This document shows, piece by piece, positions 1 to 5,723 of a stretch of DNA of 5,723 bases. The notes beneath the pieces are model-generated. The model was not told the origin of the DNA. It did not search any database and saw only the letters and a program-made list of their open reading frames with translations. Position 1 is the stretch's first letter, and every line of letters begins with the position of its first letter. The stretch is from Tannerella sp. (GTDB taxonomy: Bacteria; Bacteroidota; Bacteroidia; Bacteroidales; Tannerellaceae), in assembly GCA_031277235.1 (NCBI GenBank), contig JAITMT010000479.1, positions 1 through 5,723 of the forward strand, read 5' to 3'. Position numbers and translations under genes: made by a program.

Positions 1-1814
1 TCAACGTGATTGAAAATTATGCTCCCGCTACCAAAACTACGGTAAAAGTTGTTGATAATGAGGGAAAAGCGATTGACAGCGCTCTCGTGGAATTTAAGAT
101 TTACAACTATGCGGAATTTTATTCTGCCGCCCGAAAATACACGGATTCATCGGGACAATGTTTTCTGACCGCCGGAAAAGGCGACATGCTCGTGTGGGCG
201 TCGAAAGACGGCAAATACGGCTACGGCAAAGTTTCCTTCGGAAAAGACGCGGACGTAACCATCGTTCTCGATAAAATGCCGGGCGAGACGGAAACCGTTG
301 AATTGGACATCGTTCCGCCACCCGAAAATACTAAGCCCGTGGAAGTTACGGAAATCCAACGCGCCGAAAACAATCGCCGGATTGCCGAAGAAGACAGTAT
401 CCGCAACGCTTACACGGCAACATTTTTCACCGGTGAAATCGCCGAAAAGTTCGGAGATGCGGCGCCGTTTCTGGTGAAAAGTCGCGGAAATCACGATGAA
501 ATCGCCAAATTTCTGAACGGCGTTCCCGACAGCCTGCGCAACCGTGCTTTGGCGTTGCTTCGCGTCATTTCGGACAAGGATTTGCGCGACATAAGCGCGG
601 ACAAACTGTCCGATCACTTGTATCATGCTCAAACGATTGCTCCTGAATTGCTAACCGGCAATGTATCAGCGGAAAACCTGTTCAACGAAAATGTGTTGAA
701 CCTTCGCGTATCCAACGAATATCATTCCGCCTACAAAAAATTCTTCCAAGAAAAAATTGATGCAAACGTGCAGCAGGAGGCGCGTAAAGACCCGAAAATT
801 CCTGCCGAATGGATCAAAAATCACATCGCCGTTCACGACGATTTGAATCCGCAACGCATTCCCGTGACGCCGCAAGGCGTGTTCAGGGCACGTATTGCCG
901 ACAAACATTCGCGCAATATTTTCTACGTTGCCGCCGCGCGAAGCATGGGGATTCCCGCCCGCATTGAGCAGGTTACGGGCAAAGTGCAGTTTTTCAACCA
1001 AGGATGGCAGGATGTGGATTTCGACCATGAAAATCAGACAGTTGCACGGCAGGGTTTACTCTCCGTTTCGTACCAACCGACGAAAACCAACAGAAATCCG
1101 AAATATTACAGCCATTTCAGCATCGCTAAAATTCAGTCCGACGCGACGCTTCGCACGCTGGATTTTGAAAACCATGCCGGCGGCGATACATGGAAAGACC
1201 TGTTTAGCAAGCCGATGGAATTGGACGAAGGCAATTATGTGCTGATAAGCGGCGCCCGCATGGCGAGTGGTAAAGTGCTGGCGCGTTTGCAATTTTTCAC
1301 GATTTCACCGGATAAAATGACGAATATTGCCCTCGTGATGCGCGAAGGAACCGACGATGTGCAGGTCATCGGCAGCATTGACGCCGAAGCGAAATTCCTA
1401 AATACCGCGACCGGCGAGGAAACGAGTATTTTGAATACCACCGGACGCGGTTATTTCGTCATCGGGATTCTCGGCGCGCGGCAGGAGCCTACCAATCACG
1501 CGCTGAACGACGTCGCCAAACTGAAAGCCGATTTTGAGCGGTGGAATCGCGGTATCATTTTGCTTTTCGGCGATGAAACGGGCTACAAACGGTTCGATGA
1601 AAACGAGTTTGGATCGCTTCCGGCGACGGTTACTTACGGTATTGACCGGGACGGTAAAATCACGGACATGATTGCGGCAGCGATGAAATTGGACGGCAAA
1701 AATCGCCTGCCGATCTTCATCATCGCCGACACTTTCGGGCGTGTGGTCTTCGTTTCGCAAGGCTATACGATTGGTTTGGGAGAACAGATGATTCAGGTTA
1801 TTAATAAGTTATAG
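1..1814 (+). CDS. Transglutaminase-fold protein with thioredoxin-like C-terminus, 5' partial
   Basis: The frame is open from the left edge (first complete codon at 3-5) to TAG at 1812-1814. GTG at 6 is the first possible start, but it lies at the edge of a beta-rich domain and no signal peptide follows, so the true start is probably upstream. Numbering from that GTG, residues 10-90 look like an Ig or carboxypeptidase-regulatory-like beta domain. Residues about 285-345 resemble the transglutaminase core, with GIPAR at 315-319 and GWQDV at 333-337. Residues about 405-440 are another beta-rich segment. Residues about 510-602 resemble a thioredoxin fold ending in LPIFIIAD...GYTIG. The only cysteine in the visible part is residue 46, outside the core. 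The expected catalytic Cys position falls at about Lys300-Ser302, and the usual HAW motif reads QGW. I infer a non-catalytic, perhaps envelope-associated protein. Substrate and role are unknown. The family assignment is fairly firm; export cannot be judged without the N-terminus. Confidence 0.8.
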   Translation, partial: NVIENYAPATKTTVKVVDNEGKAIDSALVEFKIYNYAEFYSAARKYTDSSGQCFLTAGKGDMLVWASKDGKYGYGKVSFGKDADVTIVLDKMPGETETVELDIVPPPENTKPVEVTEIQRAENNRRIAEEDSIRNAYTATFFTGEIAEKFGDAAPFLVKSRGNHDEIAKFLNGVPDSLRNRALALLRVISDKDLRDISADKLSDHLYHAQTIAPELLTGNVSAENLFNENVLNLRVSNEYHSAYKKFFQEKIDANVQQEARKDPKIPAEWIKNHIAVHDDLNPQRIPVTPQGVFRARIADKHSRNIFYVAAARSMGIPARIEQVTGKVQFFNQGWQDVDFDHENQTVARQGLLSVSYQPTKTNRNPKYYSHFSIAKIQSDATLRTLDFENHAGGDTWKDLFSKPMELDEGNYVLISGARMASGKVLARLQFFTISPDKMTNIALVMREGTDDVQVIGSIDAEAKFLNTATGEETSILNTTGRGYFVIGILGARQEPTNHALNDVAKLKADFERWNRGIILLFGDETGYKRFDENEFGSLPATVTYGIDRDGKITDMIAAAMKLDGKNRLPIFIIADTFGRVVFVSQGYTIGLGEQMIQVINKL

Positions 1815-1904
1815 ATTTGAAGATTTGAAGATTCGAGGTTCAAAGTTCAAAGTTCGAGGTTCAAAGTCCAATCTTCAAATTTTCAAATTCTCAAATCTTC
1901 AAAT
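1815..1904. repeat. Composite intergenic repeat with hairpin-forming 8-mer flanks
   Basis: Directly after the stop codon lie two tandem copies of ATTTGAAG (1815-1822, 1823-1830). Four tandem 8-mers follow further right (1873-1880, 1881-1888, 1889-1896, 1897-1904), reading CTTCAAAT, TTTCAAAT, TCTCAAAT and CTTCAAAT, which are the reverse complement or near variants. Bases 1813-1833 can pair with 1870-1890 over 21 positions; the two non-Watson-Crick positions would be G-U in RNA. Because the right side has four units and the left only two, several pairing registers are possible. There is no U-tract after the right arm, so a classical intrinsic terminator is not supported. It could affect mRNA stability or read-through between the flanking genes, but that is inference. 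Confidence 0.75.
1831..1872. repeat. Tandem 7-mer array, six units, consensus GTTCAAA
   Basis: Six contiguous 7-base units fill the space between the 8-mer flanks: ATTCGAG (1831), GTTCAAA (1838), GTTCAAA (1845), GTTCGAG (1852), GTTCAAA (1859) and GTCCAAT (1866). The same array also appears as a 15-base direct repeat with a 21-base period, at 1832-1846 and 1853-1867. It would form the loop region of the hairpin made by the flanking 8-mers. Unit number is the kind of feature that can vary between strains by slippage. No function is visible. Confidence 0.75.
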
Positions 1905-1919
1905 AAATCAAAGATTTTT

Positions 1920-3731
1920 ATGAAAATTCATCATTATTCGGAATTAATATACAGACAGGCAGAGAAATACGGTCAGCGCACGGAACTGTTGCATCGCGAC
2001 GATAAAACGGGACGCTGGCTGAAAGTTTCGTGGACGGAATTTGCCGAAAAAGTACGGCTCACTTCGCAGGCGCTGGTGGAGTACGGAATTGAAAGTCAGG
2101 AAAATATCGGTATCTATTCGCAAAATATGCCGCAATGTCTTTACACGGATTTCGGCGCGTTCGGCGTCCGTGCGGTCGAGGTGTCCATGTACGCCACCAG
2201 TTCGCCCGAACAAATCAAATATATCGTGAACGATTCGCAAATCCGGCTACTGTTTGCAGGCGAGCAGCAGCAATACAACAACGCTTTCAAGGTGCAAAAA
2301 GGGGGCGACACGCCGTTGAAACACATTGTCATTTACGACAATTCGGTGGTGAAATATCCCGACGACACGACTTCGATTTATTTTGACGAATTCATCCGGC
2401 TCGGCGACAACGCGCCCGCCGAATCCATCGCGCTGATTCGCCGCAATGAAGCGCAAAACGACGACACGGCGATGATTATTTACACGTCGGGTACGACGGG
2501 CGAATCGAAGGGAGTCGTCATCAAACATGCCAACATGCTCGAAGCGATGCGAATTCACGATTTGCGACTTACTTTCATGAATGACAGGGACTTGTCCATG
2601 TGTTTCCTGCCGCTGTCGCACATTTTTGAAAAGGCGTGGACTTGCTACTGTCTTCATTGCGGGATACGGATTGCTATCAATCAGAATCCCAAGGAGATAC
2701 AGAAAACGTTGAAAGAAGTGCGTCCGACGCTGATGTGTAACGTGCCGCGATTCTGGGAAAAAGTTTACATGGGCGTAAATGCCAAAATCACGCAGGCGCC
2801 GCGTTTCTTTCAAAAGATTTTCAACGCTTCCGTCCGGACGGGACGCCGATATATTCTTGATTATAAGCGAAAAGGCTTGCGCGCTCCCGCGTTGCTTGCG
2901 ATAAAATTTCACTTGTACGATAAAATCCTGTTCTCGCTGCTGCGGAAAATTGTCGGCATTGACCGGGGACGCGCGTTTCCCGTTGCCGGCGCGCCGCTCT
3001 CCGATAAAATGGCGGAAACACTGCTGTCGCTCCATATTCCCATCATTTACGGATACGGGCTTTCGGAAACTACGGCTACCGTATGTTGCTTTACCACAAC
3101 GAATTACGAAATCGGTTCCCTGGGAACGCTGATGCCCGGCGTCGAAGTGCGCATTGACCCCGCAAACAGCGAAATTCTCGTGAAGGGAAAGACCATAATG
3201 TCAGGCTATTACAACAAACCGGCAGAGACGGCAGCCGAATTTACCGAAGACGGATTTTTCCGCACAGGCGACGCCGGAAGGCTCGAAGGCGACACGCTCT
3301 TTTTCCTCGAACGCATCAAAGACCTTTTCAAAACTTCCAACGGCAAATACATTGCTCCTCAGGCTATTGAAGCGAGTCTCACGGGCAATGCCTTCATCGA
3401 ACAGTGCGTTGCCATCGGCGACAATCGCAAGTTTGTCAGTGCGTTAATCGTGCCAAACTTCGATTTGCTCGAAAAACACGCGCAGGCAAAAGGGATTAAA
3501 TTTGCCGACTACAGCGAATTAATCGGGCAGGAAGAAATTGTCAAGTTCTACAAATCCATCATCGAAGACTGTCAAAAAGACTTCGCCTCGTTTGAAAAAA
3601 TCAAGCGTTTCACGCTGCTCGCCGAGCCGTTATCCATGACCACGGGCGAACTGACCGACACGCTCAAACTGCGCCGCTCCGTGATTTCGCGAAGATACGA
3701 AACGGCTATCGGGGAGATGTATCGGGAGTAA
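1920..3731 (+). CDS. Long-chain acyl-CoA synthetase (AMP-forming)
   Basis: A 603-residue member of the adenylate-forming enzyme superfamily, close to the usual length of bacterial long-chain fatty acid-CoA ligases (FAA1/FadD type). The family activates a fatty acid with ATP to an acyl-adenylate and transfers it to CoA, in the cytoplasm or at the inner face of the membrane. Visible motifs are the phosphate-binding loop YTSGTTGESKG (188-198), the segment FLPLSHIFEKAW typical of this branch, the adenine-binding motif YGYGLSET (377-384), RTGD (448-451) with the conserved Asp451, the hinge-region motif ERIKDLFKTSNGKY (464-477), and the C-terminal LTDTLKLRR with Lys583 near the usual catalytic lysine position. 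All parts are present, so it should be active; chain-length preference cannot be read. ATG at 1920 is chosen because the family's N-terminal helix (YSELIYRQAEKYG) begins within a few residues. No Shine-Dalgarno sequence is seen. It lies 105 bp after the transglutaminase-fold gene and may be co-transcribed with it. Exogenous fatty acid use or membrane lipid recycling is the likely role. Confidence 0.95.
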   Translation: MKIHHYSELIYRQAEKYGQRTELLHRDDKTGRWLKVSWTEFAEKVRLTSQALVEYGIESQENIGIYSQNMPQCLYTDFGAFGVRAVEVSMYATSSPEQIKYIVNDSQIRLLFAGEQQQYNNAFKVQKGGDTPLKHIVIYDNSVVKYPDDTTSIYFDEFIRLGDNAPAESIALIRRNEAQNDDTAMIIYTSGTTGESKGVVIKHANMLEAMRIHDLRLTFMNDRDLSMCFLPLSHIFEKAWTCYCLHCGIRIAINQNPKEIQKTLKEVRPTLMCNVPRFWEKVYMGVNAKITQAPRFFQKIFNASVRTGRRYILDYKRKGLRAPALLAIKFHLYDKILFSLLRKIVGIDRGRAFPVAGAPLSDKMAETLLSLHIPIIYGYGLSETTATVCCFTTTNYEIGSLGTLMPGVEVRIDPANSEILVKGKTIMSGYYNKPAETAAEFTEDGFFRTGDAGRLEGDTLFFLERIKDLFKTSNGKYIAPQAIEASLTGNAFIEQCVAIGDNRKFVSALIVPNFDLLEKHAQAKGIKFADYSELIGQEEIVKFYKSIIEDCQKDFASFEKIKRFTLLAEPLSMTTGELTDTLKLRRSVISRRYETAIGEMYRE

Positions 3732-3783
3732 AAAATGTGATTTTACCTTAAACGTATCTTTTCTTGAAAATTTCCACAAAAAA

Positions 3784-3798
3784 ATTGTATCATTGTAT
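3784..3798. repeat. 7-bp direct repeat overlapping the -33 element
   Basis: ATTGTAT occurs twice, at 3784-3790 and 3792-3798, separated by one base. The first copy contains the TTG of the proposed -33 element and the second lies in the promoter spacer. The position would suit a regulator binding site, but the region is very AT-rich and chance is a real alternative. Confidence 0.4.
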
Positions 3799-3814
3799 TA
3801 TTTTCATAACTTTG
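3785..3814 (+). promoter_or_regulatory. Bacteroidota-type promoter for the esterase-like lipoprotein gene
   Basis: TTG at 3785-3787 and TAACTTTG at 3807-3814 are separated by 19 bases. This fits the known primary-sigma consensus of Bacteroidota (TTTG or TTG near -33 and TAnnTTTG near -7). A start of transcription around 3820 would leave a leader of roughly 20 bases before ATG at 3839. That leader is A/T-rich with no Shine-Dalgarno sequence, as is usual in this phylum. The rest of the gap (3732-3783) is AT-rich; I see no convincing terminator there for the upstream ligase gene. Confidence 0.75.
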
Positions 3815-3838
3815 CGGTAAAATAAAATTGCATTTTTT

Positions 3839-3892
3839 ATGAAAAAAATCAAGTACATTCTTTTTTCAATTTTAACAGTTCTCATTTCGTGT
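3839..3892 (+). other. Lipoprotein signal peptide with lipobox LISC
   Basis: The first 18 codons give MKKIKYILFSILTVLISC: two lysines at the start, a hydrophobic core, then Leu-Ile-Ser-Cys with Cys18 encoded at 3890-3892. This fits the signal peptidase II lipobox. The residues after the cysteine (STNTED) contain acidic positions a few residues in. In Bacteroidota, acidic residues just after the cysteine can direct lipoproteins to the cell surface, but the match here is loose, so outer-membrane side and surface exposure are undecided. Confidence 0.85.
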
Positions 3893-5723
3893 TCGACAAA
3901 TACCGAAGACAGAAAGATTTGGCAGATTGAATCATTTAGCCGGTTGAATGCACGGATTGACTCTTCGCAGATGATAAACGACAGATATCCACTTGAAATA
4001 GAAAACTTTAGAGGCAATAAAATTATTTTTAACCAAAACGGTCTGTTGGAAATAACCGAACCGGAAAGTTTAATTAGAATCGGCGTCAATTCAAGGTGTC
4101 AAAATATTAAAAAAGCAATGATTTATGCCATTTCCATGGACGAAAACGCCTTTGAACTGCACAGGGATTCCCTGAATATCAATCAAACCCGATGGAAAGA
4201 AAATACCCTTTATATTCAACCCGGGGAAAATGCTAAATTATTGCATTTACGGATGGAAATAGAAGGAAATCCGGCTACTTATTACGGAGGTGATTCTCTT
4301 CTATATTACGAAATGAACAAAGCCGCTGAACAACATTTTTGGTATGATACCGTTGTCGTAACTGCCGGAAACAAAAGTCTTTATCCGGTAGCGCCCACGC
4401 CTATAAGGATGGGAGAAAGATTAAATAAAAAAGCGGTTATAGATTTGTCCGGCAACGATTTATCAAAAATATCGTCCATCTTTGACGGGAAAAAAGTGAT
4501 TGGACTGGGTGAAACCATCCACGGCAGCAGGGAAATTCAGGAAATGGCAATCGCTCTTATCAAAGACCGGATTGTGAACGGGAACTGCAAATTGGTTTTG
4601 TTGGAATTGCCCATAGATTTGATGCTGGAAAGCGATTTGTATGTAACAGGCATGTTGCCGCAGGAAGATATTGGCGATATTGTTTTGAAACATAATGTAT
4701 TGTTTTCGTTCCCGGAGGAGAGTATTTACAGGGATTTTCTACTGTGGTTGAGAGACTATAATACGCAACATGATGAAAATGTCCATCTTCTCGGGATGGA
4801 CGTCATGCGACTTATATTTTTTGGACGGTTGAACGCCATCGGGGATGTAATCAATGCAGTCATGGATTCAGCCAATTACAGGGATTTCTATTCATTAGTC
4901 GGCAATTGCTACAATAATGGAAGTATAATTACCGAAGACAGCCTGATTGAGAAGGAGCCGGAGTTGAGAAAAAATATCGGCGATACCTATACGGATTTAT
5001 TGCTGTACGTCAACGCTTTAAGTTTCCATGAAAGTCCGGAAACAAAAGATCCTGATCTTAGTCTTGGTCCTCTTTTGGGTGGTATTGATGCCGTTTATTC
5101 CATTTTGATAAGAGATTCCGGCATGTGGCAAAACACTTCATTTTTGCTCGATTTGTTTTTGAAGGAAGATGAAACAGCCGTCATTTATGCTCACAACGGA
5201 CATTTGAATAAAATAAAACGCCCGGCTGATTATAAAGAGCCGCTGGGTTATTATCTTGACAAAAAATATGGCGATCAATATACTGCCATTGCCATAACGG
5301 CAGGAACAGGAAGCAGAACCGGTTCCATTTCCGGTTCCGACAATGCAGGATTTTTGGCAGATACTTTACGGCTTCCTGCGGAAAACAGTATGGAATATCT
5401 TTGCCATAAAACCGGGATAAAACGGTTTTGTTATCCGGCAGCAGCAATTCCCGACAATATACGGTATATTAGATTTATGGGATCCGGAGGAGACAGTATC
5501 AAGACCAAACTAATCCCCCAATTTGTATATCAAATCATAAAAAGGAGCAATGACCATATCATTTATACCGATAAAAGTACGCCGGCAGAGAGTTGGGCTT
5601 TCAAAAACGGAACAGAAAAAATAATGGACGTCATCGGGCGTTTACAGTATAAGCGGGACAGCGCTTATGTAAACAAAATCAGACAGTGGATTCCTGATTA
5701 TCGTTTTGAAACCTGGGAAGAAA
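3839..5723 (+). CDS. Erythromycin esterase family lipoprotein, 3' partial
   Basis: From ATG at 3839 the frame stays open for 628 codons to the window edge, with no stop. Residues 1-18 are a lipoprotein signal (basic start, hydrophobic run, LISC with Cys18), so the protein should be exported and lipid-anchored. Residues about 19-195 form an N-terminal domain I do not recognise. From about residue 198 the protein matches the erythromycin esterase family (PF05139). It shows VIGLGETIHG with Glu225 and His228, LELP with Glu256, LLGMD (317-321), and AHNGH with His452 and His455. The spacing of Glu225, His228 and Glu256 agrees with the metal-independent EreB active site as I remember it (E43, H46, E74). 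The hydrolase machinery therefore looks intact. The family opens macrolide lactone rings in EreA/EreB, but most members have unknown substrates, so resistance should not be assumed. Standard Ere proteins are about 400 residues; this one exceeds 628, partly because of the N-terminal domain. It has its own promoter and is more AT-rich than its neighbours. Confidence 0.88.
   Translation, partial: MKKIKYILFSILTVLISCSTNTEDRKIWQIESFSRLNARIDSSQMINDRYPLEIENFRGNKIIFNQNGLLEITEPESLIRIGVNSRCQNIKKAMIYAISMDENAFELHRDSLNINQTRWKENTLYIQPGENAKLLHLRMEIEGNPATYYGGDSLLYYEMNKAAEQHFWYDTVVVTAGNKSLYPVAPTPIRMGERLNKKAVIDLSGNDLSKISSIFDGKKVIGLGETIHGSREIQEMAIALIKDRIVNGNCKLVLLELPIDLMLESDLYVTGMLPQEDIGDIVLKHNVLFSFPEESIYRDFLLWLRDYNTQHDENVHLLGMDVMRLIFFGRLNAIGDVINAVMDSANYRDFYSLVGNCYNNGSIITEDSLIEKEPELRKNIGDTYTDLLLYVNALSFHESPETKDPDLSLGPLLGGIDAVYSILIRDSGMWQNTSFLLDLFLKEDETAVIYAHNGHLNKIKRPADYKEPLGYYLDKKYGDQYTAIAITAGTGSRTGSISGSDNAGFLADTLRLPAENSMEYLCHKTGIKRFCYPAAAIPDNIRYIRFMGSGGDSIKTKLIPQFVYQIIKRSNDHIIYTDKSTPAESWAFKNGTEKIMDVIGRLQYKRDSAYVNKIRQWIPDYRFETWEE

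Noticed and set aside
147..632. Antisense open frame of 161 codons on the - strand
   Set aside because: It is a shadow of the transglutaminase-fold gene, with no family resemblance and no promoter or start context.
1815..1904. Reading the intergenic repeat as a CRISPR array or an intrinsic terminator
   Set aside because: The units are 7-8 bases with no unique spacers, so it is not CRISPR. The hairpin is AT-rich, has a long loop and lacks a following U-tract, so a standard terminator is not supported.
2481..2513. Serine (Ser196) in place of the common proline in the ligase phosphate-binding loop, TSGTTGESKG
   Set aside because: This position varies within the adenylate-forming superfamily, and the Thr, Gly and Lys residues that matter are intact, so it is not evidence of lost activity.
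2247..3035. Long antisense open frame of 262 codons on the - strand
   Set aside because: It lies wholly inside the acyl-CoA synthetase gene, which has full family motifs. The antisense translation shows no recognisable domain and is rich in Arg, as expected from the complement of this coding sequence.
3740..3823. Inverted repeat ATTTTACC (3740-3747) and GGTAAAAT (3816-3823)
   Set aside because: The arms are only 8 bases, 68 bases apart, in AT-rich sequence, and the right arm lies downstream of the -7 element. It is probably chance, and it does not form a compact terminator.
3790..4089. Antisense open frame of 99 codons covering the promoter and the start of the esterase-like gene
   Set aside because: It would run across the well-supported promoter and lipoprotein signal sequence, and its translation is a low-complexity product of AT-rich DNA.

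Overview
The window looks like a chromosomal segment from a member of the Bacteroidota, probably Bacteroidales-like. The evidence is a promoter of the Bacteroidota type (TTG, 19 bases, TAACTTTG), AT-rich leaders without a Shine-Dalgarno sequence, a lipoprotein with its cysteine at residue 18, and protein families typical of that phylum. This is inferred from sequence character, not from a database match.

Layout, all on the + strand. (1) 1-1814: the 3' part of a large transglutaminase-fold protein, cut by the left edge. It combines a beta-rich domain, a transglutaminase-like core that appears to lack its catalytic residues, a second beta-rich segment and a thioredoxin-like C-terminus without a CxxC pair. 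(2) 1815-1919: an intergenic gap almost filled by a composite short repeat. Two copies of an 8-mer and four copies of its reverse complement flank a six-unit 7-mer array, and the flanks can pair as a hairpin. (3) 1920-3731: a complete long-chain acyl-CoA synthetase (AMP-forming) with all main adenylation motifs. (4) 3732-3838: an AT-rich gap holding a good Bacteroidota promoter and a 7-bp direct repeat overlapping its -33 element. (5) 3839-5723: a reading frame open to the right edge, encoding a predicted lipoprotein of the erythromycin esterase (EreA/EreB-like) family with an extra N-terminal domain of about 180 residues.

The first two genes may be co-transcribed: they share a strand, have a 105-bp gap and similar base composition, and I see no promoter in the gap. 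The third gene has its own promoter and is visibly more AT-rich, so it is probably a separate transcription unit and may have a different history. I see no common pathway that clearly links the three. No RNA genes, insertion sequences, CRISPR arrays or attachment sites were recognised. The points most worth a second look are the apparently dead transglutaminase/thioredoxin-like architecture, the composite repeat, and the membrane-anchored esterase-like protein.
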